From contig JAZRNM010000031.1 in the NCBI GenBank assembly GCA_045648205.1, forward strand, positions 1 to 25,516: a DNA stretch of 25,516 nt. The letters are read 5' to 3'. The DNA is from SIG440 sp045648205 (GTDB lineage Bacteria > Bacillota > Clostridia > Monoglobales > Monoglobaceae). Below are positions 1-7,504 of the stretch, in pieces (position 1 is the first letter of the stretch; each line of letters begins with the position of its first letter). Both the position numbers and the translations under genes were made by a program. The notes under the pieces are model-generated. The model had not been told where the DNA came from, did no database searches, and worked only from the letters and a program-made list of their open reading frames with translations.

Positions 1-1572
1 TGAAGGCAAAAGTTCAGGACTGATTGGTGTGTCCAAAATGTCATAAAGAACCGATTTCAGTTCGTTATCCGAAATATCCGCTATGTGCTTAACAAGAGAT
101 TGCATCAGAGTTTTTGGAACAGAACAATTCACATTGTACATGGACATATGGTCGCCGTTGTAGGTTGCAAAGCCAAGTGCAAGTTCTGACAAATCCCCTG
201 TGCCTACAACAATTCCGCCCGTTTTGTTTGAAATGTCCATAAGCACCTGAGTCCGTTCTCTCGCCTGGGCGTTTTCATAGGTCACATCGTGTTCATTGAG
301 GGATGCGCCGATATCTTCCAGATGCTGAGTCACAGATTTTGCAATTGACACCTCACGAAGTGTCACACCAAGACAGTCTGCCAATTTTTTCGAATTGTTA
401 TATGTTCTGTCTGATGTGCCAAAGCAAGGCATTGTCACCGCAATTATTCCCTTTTTGTCCAGATTCATTTTTTCAAATGTTCTTGTTGTAACAAGAAGCG
501 CCAAAGTGCTGTCCAGACCGCCCGAAACACCGATTGTAACCGTTTTCAGGTTAATATGTTTAAGTCTTTTTTCAAGCCCTGCGCATTGCATATTGATAAT
601 GTCTTCGCATCTTTCAAAAAGTGTTTCTCCCTTTGAAGGAACAAAAGGATGGGGATTGACATTTTCAGGTTTTGTTTCCTCAAGTCTCAAATCAAAATAA
701 ATTCTTTCATATTCATCGTCAAAATCTGACGAAAAACTTGTCATCTTTCGTCTCATAAGACTCATCTTTTCAACATCTATAACCGCATATGTTATTCCAT
801 TTTCAAAGAGTTTTGCCTCTGCAAGTTTCTTTCCACCCTCATAAATCAGGTTATTGCCGCCAAAAACCATATCAGTTGTGGACTCTCCGTCACCTGCATC
901 AGCATAAAGATAAGCAGAAAGAGTTTTCAGGGAATGTGACGCAACGTGAGTTCTCCGGAAGTTTGTTTTTCCTGCTGCTTCACCGCTTGCCGACAAATTC
1001 AGAATTACAGTTGCTCCATTCATCGCGTGCTTGGCTGATGGCGGAACCGGAACCCACAAATCCTCACAGATCTCGCAGGCAACCCGAAGTTCTTCCATGC
1101 CCTCAGCACAGAAAATCAGTTTGCTTCCAAATGGAACATCCTCACCCTCAAAATTAATAACCATATTTTTCTCAGGCACAGCAAAATATCTTTTTTCAAA
1201 ATGACCTGAATAATTGGGCAGATTCACTTTTGGCACAAAGCCAAGCACTCTTCCACTCTTGCATATTGCCGCAACATTATAGAGTTTGTCACGAACCAAA
1301 AGAGGGAGTCCCACCGCAAATAAAATATCAAGAAACCTTGTTTTGTTGAGGATTTCCACAAGCGCCGCCTTGGCACGTCTTATAAGGCTGCTCTGAAAAA
1401 TCAAGTCCCCGACAGTATAACCCGTGATGCAAAGTTCAGGAAAAACAACAATTTTAGCACCGTTTTTCGAGGCTTCTTCAATCTGTTTGATTATAGCCTG
1501 ACTGTTATGCTGCGTGTCATTGACCCTGATTTCGGGCGTTGCTGCCGCAACCTTCAAAAAACCATCTTTCAC
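1..1572 (-). CDS. nadE: Glutamine-dependent NAD(+) synthetase, C-terminal end cut off by the window
   Basis: This enzyme makes NAD+ from nicotinic acid adenine dinucleotide using ATP and ammonia released from glutamine. I read 524 in-frame codons from a GTG at 1572 to the window edge without a stop; the family is usually about 640 residues, so roughly 115 are missing. The N-terminal nitrilase-fold glutaminase domain shows its triad: Glu46 in FPELCITGY, Lys115 in PKVNLP, Cys169 in CEICEDLW. The synthetase domain follows, with the ATP pyrophosphatase P-loop SGGLDS at residues 350-355 and later GTGDLSELALG. The start is set by GGAGGG seven bases upstream of the GTG. It lies 27 bases after the HD-domain gene and is the last gene seen of the operon holding nadD, so two NAD steps are linked. 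Function is certain; the missing end cannot be judged. Confidence 0.96.
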   Translation of the reverse strand, partial: MKDGFLKVAAATPEIRVNDTQHNSQAIIKQIEEASKNGAKIVVFPELCITGYTVGDLIFQSSLIRRAKAALVEILNKTRFLDILFAVGLPLLVRDKLYNVAAICKSGRVLGFVPKVNLPNYSGHFEKRYFAVPEKNMVINFEGEDVPFGSKLIFCAEGMEELRVACEICEDLWVPVPPSAKHAMNGATVILNLSASGEAAGKTNFRRTHVASHSLKTLSAYLYADAGDGESTTDMVFGGNNLIYEGGKKLAEAKLFENGITYAVIDVEKMSLMRRKMTSFSSDFDDEYERIYFDLRLEETKPENVNPHPFVPSKGETLFERCEDIINMQCAGLEKRLKHINLKTVTIGVSGGLDSTLALLVTTRTFEKMNLDKKGIIAVTMPCFGTSDRTYNNSKKLADCLGVTLREVSIAKSVTQHLEDIGASLNEHDVTYENAQARERTQVLMDISNKTGGIVVGTGDLSELALGFATYNGDHMSMYNVNCSVPKTLMQSLVKHIADISDNELKSVLYDILDTPISPELLPS

Positions 1573-1599
1573 TTGGAAACCCTCCAATCCAAAAAATTT

Positions 1600-2184
1600 T
1601 TAATTCTTTCCTTCGAGGAAATATGTAGCTTCCATATCCGCTGTTGAAAGTGCAAATGCCAACGGGAACATTTCAAAAGCACTGCCCACATTTCTTGGCT
1701 CTTCGCTTCCCGAAAAGCCCATATGGTATCTTATTGCAAAAGCTTCCTCACGGGTCAGCCTCATAAATCCGGAAATAATATACACCGACTTTTCGCCGTG
1801 TCCATAAGGCAAAGTGTCCTCAATTTCATAACTGGGAACTTTCTGCCAGACTCCGTTGTCGTCTTTCACATTGCGAAAACCGGGCTTATAAAAATTCATC
1901 TTGCACAAATCATGAAGAAGTGCCACAATCGCTATGCTTTCATTGCTTGCTTCAAGTCCATAAAGTTCTGATACTCTTTCTCTGGAAAGATAGTCCTTGA
2001 GACATTCATAGACGTTCAGACTGTGTTCAACAAGCCCACCTTCATATGCTCCGTGAAATCTTGCACTGGCAGGTGCCGTGAAAAAATCACTGGCAGGCGA
2101 CATAAGATGAGCAAGGAGCTTTTCAGCTCCCTCTCTTTTTATATATGTCTTATATATTTCGATAAACTCTTCTCTTGCACCCAT
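1600..2184 (-). CDS. HD-domain hydrolase of unknown substrate
   Basis: A 194-residue protein with an HD metal-dependent phosphohydrolase core. Visible pieces are GGLVEHSLNVYECL (first His), ALLHDLCKM (the HD pair), YGHGEKS, a later His in IRYHMGF, and a distal Asp in LSTADMEATY. The arrangement GG-EH / LLHD / GH / H / D resembles the HD part of the YhaM 3'-5' exoribonuclease group, but the N-terminal OB-fold of YhaM is absent, so a nuclease role should not be assumed. The ATG is 2 bases after the leuS stop with only a weak GGTGA site, which suggests translational coupling to leuS. The substrate cannot be predicted from the sequence. Confidence 0.85.
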   Translation of the reverse strand: MGAREEFIEIYKTYIKREGAEKLLAHLMSPASDFFTAPASARFHGAYEGGLVEHSLNVYECLKDYLSRERVSELYGLEASNESIAIVALLHDLCKMNFYKPGFRNVKDDNGVWQKVPSYEIEDTLPYGHGEKSVYIISGFMRLTREEAFAIRYHMGFSGSEEPRNVGSAFEMFPLAFALSTADMEATYFLEGKN

Positions 2185-2186
2185 AA

Positions 2187-4658
2187 TTATTTCACCACAA
2201 TATTGATAAGCTTTTTGGGAACTGCAATAACCTTCACAACCTGTTTGCCGTCAATCAGTTCTTTTATCTTATCATTGCTAAGTGCAAGTTCTTCCATCTG
2301 TTTTGGATTGAGATCTGCTGAAATCATCATCTTGTCACGGATTTTGCCGTTTATCTGAACAACAACCTCAACTTCGCTTACAACAAGAGCATTTTCGTCA
2401 TACTTGGGCCACTGGGCAACATAAAGTGCATCGCATCTTCCGATATTTTCCCACATTTCCTGAGTGATATGCGGCACGATTGGTGAAAGAAGCATAATAA
2501 CCGCTTTAACTGCCTCACCAACTGCTGATTTGTTGTAATCCTCTGGCTTTACACCATCTTTGTATTGATAAATTGCATTTACCATTTCCATAACACTGCT
2601 TATTGCGGTGTTGAAGCTGAATCTTTCAAAGTCTTCAGTTACCTTCTTGATGCTTGAATGAACAGCAAGTCTGAGCTTTTTGTCAGCATCGGTCAGTTTT
2701 GATGCATCAACTGCTTCCTCGGACATATATTCTTTCAGTTCATCAACTGCACGCCAAACTCTGTTGAGGAATTTATAAGCACCCTCAACCGCAGTGTCAT
2801 TCCAGTCAAGGTCACGTTCGGGCGGTGCTGCAAAGAGAATGAAAAGTCTTGCTGTGTCCGCACCGTATTTTTCGATTATCTCTTCAGGGCTTACAACATT
2901 GCCAACAGATTTTGACATTTTGCTGCCGTCTTTCAGAACCATACCTTGTGTGAGAAGATTTTCAAATGGTTCTTCGCAAGAAACATAACCCATGTCATAA
3001 AGAACCTTGGTGAAGAATCTTGCATAGAGAAGATGAAGAATTGCGTGTTCGACGCCACCAATATATTGGTCAACATTCATCCAGTAATCTGTTTTCTCCT
3101 TTGAGAAAGGAAGTTTGTCGTTCTTGGGATCACAATATCTCAGGAAATACCATGATGAGCACACAAATGTGTCCATTGTGTCGCTTTCACGGGTTGCCTT
3201 GCCTCCACACTTTGGACAAGTTGTGTTGACAAAATCAGCACACTCGCTGAGAGGTGACTTGCCCTGACCTGTGAACTGAACATTTTCTGGCAGGCGAACA
3301 GGAAGCTGCTCTTCAGGGATTGCCACAGTTCCGCACTTTTCACAGTAAACAATTGGAATAGGTGCTCCCCAGTATCTCTGTCTTGAAATCAGCCAGTCAC
3401 GAAGACGGAAATTGGTCTTTCTTTCACCAATACCCTTTTCTTCCATATATGTGATAATTTTCGCAAGAGCCTCACGATTGTTCATTCCGTCAAACTCTCC
3501 CGAATTTTCCATTATTCCCTCTGCTGCAAAGGCTTCAGTCATATCCTCAGATTTCATATTCTGACCTTCGGGCTGAACTACAATTCTGATTGGAAGATTG
3601 TATTTCTTTGCAAATTCAAAGTCACGCTGGTCATGAGCTGCAACACCCATAACAATTCCTGTTCCATAATCCAGGAAAACATAGTTTGCAAGATAGAGCG
3701 GAATTTTCTCGTTGTTTATAGGATTAATCATATAAACCCCTGTGAACACGCCCTCTTTTTCGGTGTCTGTTGCCGACCTTGCAATTTCACTCATACCGTG
3801 AACCTTTTCAATAAACGCACGGCATTCTGCCTCCTGAGGTTTGCCCGTAATGAGTTCATCCACAATTGGATGTTCAGGAGCAATAACCATATATGAAACA
3901 CCAAAGATGGTGTCAGGTCTTGTGGTGAACACGGTCAGTTCTTTGTCTGTTCCGTCAATGCGGAATTTAACCTCAGCGCCCTCTGAACGGCCAATCCAGT
4001 TGGTCTGCATTGACTTAACCTTGTCGGGCCAACCCTTGAGCTTTTCTATATCATCAAGAAGTCTGTCGGCATAATCTGTGATTTTGAAGAACCACTGTTC
4101 AAGGTCCTTCTTGCCAACTTCGTTTTTACATCTTTCACACTTGCCGTTCACAACCTGCTCGTTGGCAAGAACTGTCTGGCAAGACGGACACCAGTTTACA
4201 AATGACTTTTTCTTGTACGCAAGTCCTTTTTCAAAAAGCTTCAGAAACATCCACTGTGTGAACTTGTAGTATTCTTCCTTTGCCGTTGCAACTTCGCGGT
4301 CCCAATCATAGCTGAAACCAAGTCTCTTGAGCTGGTCACGCATATTGTCAATGTTTGCCCAGGTCCAGTCAGCAGGTGGTGTTCCGTTCTTTATCGCAGC
4401 ATTCTCCGCAGGAAGGCCAAATGAGTCCCAACCCATTGGATGAAGAACATTGAATCCCTGCATGGTCTTGTAACGTGCAACTACATCACCGATTGAATAG
4501 TTGCGCACGTGTCCCATATGTAAGTTTCCTGACGGATATGGGAACATCTCGAGCGCATAATACTTAGGCTTCGAGGTTTCCTCGCTCATAGCATAGACCT
4601 TTTCGTCCTCCCATTTCTTCTGCCACTTTTCTTCTATTTGCTTGAATTCGTATTTCAT
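2187..4658 (-). CDS. leuS: Leucyl-tRNA synthetase
   Basis: An 823-residue class I aminoacyl-tRNA synthetase that charges tRNA-Leu. The HIGH-type motif is HMGH at residues 47-50 inside PYPSGNLHMGH. The KMSKS loop is intact at residues 580-584. The inserted editing domain carries TTRPDTIFG and GTGIVMGVAAHDQRD, which remove mischarged amino acids. Zinc-ribbon cysteines are visible (CPSC and CERC near residue 160-180, then CEKC and CPKC). The C-terminal end has the QINGKIRDK block typical of bacterial LeuRS. Length and architecture are normal. It follows rsfS by 25 bases. I see no T-box leader in front of it, so it appears to depend on the operon promoter and not on tRNA-sensing attenuation. Confidence 0.99.
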   Translation of the reverse strand: MKYEFKQIEEKWQKKWEDEKVYAMSEETSKPKYYALEMFPYPSGNLHMGHVRNYSIGDVVARYKTMQGFNVLHPMGWDSFGLPAENAAIKNGTPPADWTWANIDNMRDQLKRLGFSYDWDREVATAKEEYYKFTQWMFLKLFEKGLAYKKKSFVNWCPSCQTVLANEQVVNGKCERCKNEVGKKDLEQWFFKITDYADRLLDDIEKLKGWPDKVKSMQTNWIGRSEGAEVKFRIDGTDKELTVFTTRPDTIFGVSYMVIAPEHPIVDELITGKPQEAECRAFIEKVHGMSEIARSATDTEKEGVFTGVYMINPINNEKIPLYLANYVFLDYGTGIVMGVAAHDQRDFEFAKKYNLPIRIVVQPEGQNMKSEDMTEAFAAEGIMENSGEFDGMNNREALAKIITYMEEKGIGERKTNFRLRDWLISRQRYWGAPIPIVYCEKCGTVAIPEEQLPVRLPENVQFTGQGKSPLSECADFVNTTCPKCGGKATRESDTMDTFVCSSWYFLRYCDPKNDKLPFSKEKTDYWMNVDQYIGGVEHAILHLLYARFFTKVLYDMGYVSCEEPFENLLTQGMVLKDGSKMSKSVGNVVSPEEIIEKYGADTARLFILFAAPPERDLDWNDTAVEGAYKFLNRVWRAVDELKEYMSEEAVDASKLTDADKKLRLAVHSSIKKVTEDFERFSFNTAISSVMEMVNAIYQYKDGVKPEDYNKSAVGEAVKAVIMLLSPIVPHITQEMWENIGRCDALYVAQWPKYDENALVVSEVEVVVQINGKIRDKMMISADLNPKQMEELALSNDKIKELIDGKQVVKVIAVPKKLINIVVK

Positions 4659-4683
4659 TTATAATCAATCCTTTCGGTATTTA

Positions 4684-5046
4684 TTATTTCTCCTCAATCA
4701 AATCTTCTATATCAACAAGCGGTGCATCCTTCCATATGTGCTCCAGCTTGTAGAATTCGCGGGGTTCTTCCTGAAAAATGTGAACAATCACATCGTCATA
4801 GCTCAAAAGAATCCATTCTGCTGAGTCATAGCCTTCCTTGTTCCAGAGCTTTGCTCCTGCCTTTTGCATTTCTTCTTCGACAAAATCACAAATTGCCTGA
4901 ACATTTCGATTTGAACCACCTGTCGCAATAACAAAATAATCTGTCAGGGTGGTCAGTTCATTGAGATTTAAGACCTGAATATCCCTCCCCAGCTTTTTGT
5001 CAATTGCCTTGACAATGGTGTTTACATTTTTACTTTCACAACTCAT
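4684..5046 (-). CDS. rsfS: Ribosomal silencing factor RsfS
   Basis: A 120-residue protein of the RsfS/Iojap family, which binds ribosomal protein L14 on the large subunit and blocks joining with the small subunit when nutrients are scarce. Family features are the core LTDYFVIATGGSNRNVQAICDFV, followed by EGYDSAEWILLSYDDVIVHIF and the ending REFYKLEHIWKDAP. Length is typical. The start is supported by an AAAGGAAG site upstream of the ATG at 5046. It lies between the LCP gene and leuS, the usual place in Clostridia and Bacilli, where it follows the nadD-yqeK cluster. Confidence 0.97.
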   Translation of the reverse strand: MSCESKNVNTIVKAIDKKLGRDIQVLNLNELTTLTDYFVIATGGSNRNVQAICDFVEEEMQKAGAKLWNKEGYDSAEWILLSYDDVIVHIFQEEPREFYKLEHIWKDAPLVDIEDLIEEK

Positions 5047-5064
5047 CTATTTTCTTCCTTTCAC

Positions 5065-6297
5065 TTAGAATGAAAAATCTGTTCCCATTTTCAAAGTTAT
5101 GTCTGCTGCTTTTTCATTGTTTTCAAGAACATATTCTTCAATGGTTTCAGCAATCTGAACAGACGGATACATTTTCTGAACTTCTGCCGCCACTCGTTTG
5201 TTGTTGTGGTTTATCAGCAGTGATGTGTCAGCAATTCTGCCAGTCTTCTCTGTTGCAACCACTTTGAAACCATAATCTTCAAGGGTTTCAGAAACTATTT
5301 TCAAAATATCAACCTGACTTTCATCAAGTCCTGTCGCATCCACCAGGCGAATCTTTATGAAACGGTTTTTGAATGAGCCTTCATAACCGCTTTCTACCTT
5401 CGCCCTCTTTGGCTTAAACTGCTGTGAAATAAGTGTTTTTGTCTTTTCTTCATCATGGAAGAAATAAGAAACACCATTAGAATCGTATCCACCCTCACCG
5501 GGCAAGGAATATATCTTCACATTTTCCATTTTGAATTTGGGAACTCTGCCGATATAATTCACTATTTCATCAATTTCAAAATCGGTTTTCACGTTACCAA
5601 GGATTACTCCGAGAATTTTGGGAGCTTTCAAAATCGTACCGCCACTCAAAAGCTTATTCATTGTCGCCTCATAAAATTTCCTTTGTGCGGCAATTCTGTC
5701 AATATCTCCATTGGGATATCCCGTTCCGTCATTGTTGTATCTGAATCGCATAAACATCTCGGCATGTCGTCCGTCAAGAACCTGAACACCTGGGTAAAGA
5801 TCGATTGTCAGGTTCTGAACCGGGTCGGTGTAATACATCCGTATGGGAACATCCACCTCAACTCCGCCAATCGCATCAATAAGCTCACGAAATGCCCTGA
5901 AGCTGACAATAACAGATTTTTCAGGCCTTATTCCAATTATGCTCTCAATTTCATCAAACAAGGCTTTTTCTTTGTCTGCTGTTCCATAAGCAGAATTGAT
6001 TTTTTTGTCATATCTGTCATTTTCGACTTTTGTATCTCTTGGAATCTGCAAAACATTTATCGAGTTGTCCGAAAGGTTATATCTGCAAAAAAGAATCAGG
6101 TCTGTTCTGTAACCGTCATCATCAACCCCTGCAACAACAAAATCCTGAACCTTGTCAGACATATATCCACTGCTGCTGAACCCAAACCTTATGGGTTCTC
6201 CCGTGATTATTGACACGGCGCCCTTAAAGCCTACATAAATCAAAGCAAGCAGTATAAGTATTGCAACAATTAGCCTTAGCGGTGATTTTACTCTCAT
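5065..6297 (-). CDS. LytR-CpsA-Psr (LCP) family cell-wall glycopolymer transferase with LytR C-terminal domain
   Basis: A 410-residue membrane-anchored protein. A short basic N-terminus and one transmembrane helix (about residues 7-27) place the rest outside the cell. The LCP catalytic domain spans roughly residues 50-230 and has the conserved blocks TDLILFCRYN, LQIPRDTKV, KINSAYG, GGVEVDVP, LDGRHAEMFMRFR and GDIDRIAAQRKF, whose Arg/Asp residues bind polyprenyl pyrophosphate. A second domain near residues 315-400, containing IRLVDATG and TSLLINHNNK, resembles the LytR_C domain. The family attaches teichoic acids or capsule-like polymers to peptidoglycan; the polymer here is unknown. The ATG follows the yqeK stop directly, with no gap. 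Confidence 0.94.
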   Translation of the reverse strand: MRVKSPLRLIVAILILLALIYVGFKGAVSIITGEPIRFGFSSSGYMSDKVQDFVVAGVDDDGYRTDLILFCRYNLSDNSINVLQIPRDTKVENDRYDKKINSAYGTADKEKALFDEIESIIGIRPEKSVIVSFRAFRELIDAIGGVEVDVPIRMYYTDPVQNLTIDLYPGVQVLDGRHAEMFMRFRYNNDGTGYPNGDIDRIAAQRKFYEATMNKLLSGGTILKAPKILGVILGNVKTDFEIDEIVNYIGRVPKFKMENVKIYSLPGEGGYDSNGVSYFFHDEEKTKTLISQQFKPKRAKVESGYEGSFKNRFIKIRLVDATGLDESQVDILKIVSETLEDYGFKVVATEKTGRIADTSLLINHNNKRVAAEVQKMYPSVQIAETIEEYVLENNEKAADITLKMGTDFSF

Positions 6298-6876
6298 TTA
6301 TTTATCCTCTTTTATTTTGGTCAAAAAACTATTTCTCACTTCTACAGTGTCGGTGCACAAGGGCCTACCTGAGTCTATCACAAATTTAATCACAAAATCA
6401 GCTTCACGCAAAACTGCCTCATCAAGGCTTTTTTCGGAAAGTTTTCTCACCTCGTCGGCCTCTGGGAAGTTTCGTCCCGGCTCGGTGAAATCGGCGATAT
6501 ATATTATCTTTTCAAGCCTTGACATTCCCACTCTTCCCGTGGTGTGGCTCTTTACCGCCGCCAGAACATCCTCATCACAAATGCCCAAAGCTTCTTTTGC
6601 AATATAAGCCGCCAAAAAGCCGTGAACTGCAACTCCCGGCAAATTCACATATTGCTTTTCCGCCTTAATTGCTTTCAAAAGCAACGGCCGCGCCTCATCT
6701 TGCGGGATTTCTTTGGCAATGTCGTGAATAAGTCCTGCAAGATATGCCCTGTCAGGGTCTTCACCCCAGATAAGGGCAAGGCGTCTTGCCTCTTCCGCAA
6801 CATTCACGGTGTGGACAAAACGCTTCTCGCTTAAAACACTTTTTGCATAATCCTTTATCGCATCAATATTCTGCAT
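6298..6876 (-). CDS. yqeK: YqeK family HD hydrolase, symmetrical diadenosine tetraphosphatase
   Basis: A 192-residue HD-superfamily protein of the YqeK group, which splits Ap4A into two ADP. Key residues are His in RFVHTVNVAEEA, the HD pair in LAGLIHDIAKE, a His in PGVAVHGFLAAY, AVKSHTTGR with a metal-ligand His, and Asp in KIIYIADFTEPGR. Length is normal. It starts 5 bases after the nadD stop and its own stop touches the LCP start, so it is tightly coupled with both. The nadD-yqeK pairing is widely conserved in Gram-positive bacteria and supports the assignment. Confidence 0.95.
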   Translation of the reverse strand: MQNIDAIKDYAKSVLSEKRFVHTVNVAEEARRLALIWGEDPDRAYLAGLIHDIAKEIPQDEARPLLLKAIKAEKQYVNLPGVAVHGFLAAYIAKEALGICDEDVLAAVKSHTTGRVGMSRLEKIIYIADFTEPGRNFPEADEVRKLSEKSLDEAVLREADFVIKFVIDSGRPLCTDTVEVRNSFLTKIKEDK

Positions 6877-6881
6877 AAACC

Positions 6882-7496
6882 CTAATCTAATCCTTCATAA
6901 ATTCCCGTTTTCCGGATGTATTCAATAGTCTTATCCGTCATCATATAACGGACACTTTTCCCCAACCGGATACGATGACGAATGTCCGATGATGACATCT
7001 CAATTATGTTCATATCTATCTTCCGTATGCGGGCATTATATTTCTGTTTGTAAAAATCTATTGCCACATTGAGTTCTGCTTCCTTCATTCCGCCACGGCA
7101 GGCAACAACAATTTCAGCACGTTTGAAAATTTCAGACGGACAAAACCATTTTTCCATCTCGCACAAAGAATCTGCGCCCACAATGAAACATAATGTGTCA
7201 TCGGGATACAACTGCTGAAGCCGTTCAAGGGTTTTTGCAGTATAGCTCTTTCCCCCTGCCTGAACCTCCATGTCTGAAACTTCAAAATCAGGATTATCCT
7301 CAATGGACAGTTCAACCATTTTCAGTCTGTGCTCTCCATCAGGTATCCGAAGGTTTGGCTTGTGGGGTGGATTGGCGCAAGGCATAAACATTATTTTGTC
7401 AAGCTCTGCCAGATCCTTTGCATCTGTCGCAAGCAACAGATGTCCAATATGCGGGGGGTTGAATGTTCCACCAAAAACACCTATTCGCAATGCCAT
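6882..7496 (-). CDS. nadD: Nicotinate-nucleotide adenylyltransferase
   Basis: A 204-residue nucleotidyltransferase that joins nicotinate mononucleotide and ATP to give nicotinic acid adenine dinucleotide, the substrate of NadE in the same predicted operon. The ATP-binding signature GGTFNPPHIGHL lies at about residues 9-20, and the second signature is SSSDIRHRI near residue 170. The motif FIVGADSLCEMEKWF between them is also typical. Length is usual for the bacterial enzyme. The ATG is 8 bases downstream of the stop of the zinc-ribbon membrane protein gene. Confidence 0.98.
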   Translation of the reverse strand: MALRIGVFGGTFNPPHIGHLLLATDAKDLAELDKIMFMPCANPPHKPNLRIPDGEHRLKMVELSIEDNPDFEVSDMEVQAGGKSYTAKTLERLQQLYPDDTLCFIVGADSLCEMEKWFCPSEIFKRAEIVVACRGGMKEAELNVAIDFYKQKYNARIRKIDMNIIEMSSSDIRHRIRLGKSVRYMMTDKTIEYIRKTGIYEGLD

Positions 7497-7504
7497 TCTC
7501 CCCT

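Noticed and set aside
4659..4683. T-box leader for leuS
   Set aside because: The gap to rsfS is only 25 bases, with no room for a T-box structure and terminator.
5455..6213. A 252-codon open frame on the plus strand
   Set aside because: It runs fully antisense to the LCP gene, whose conserved motifs are on the minus strand; it has no ribosome site and no recognisable protein features.
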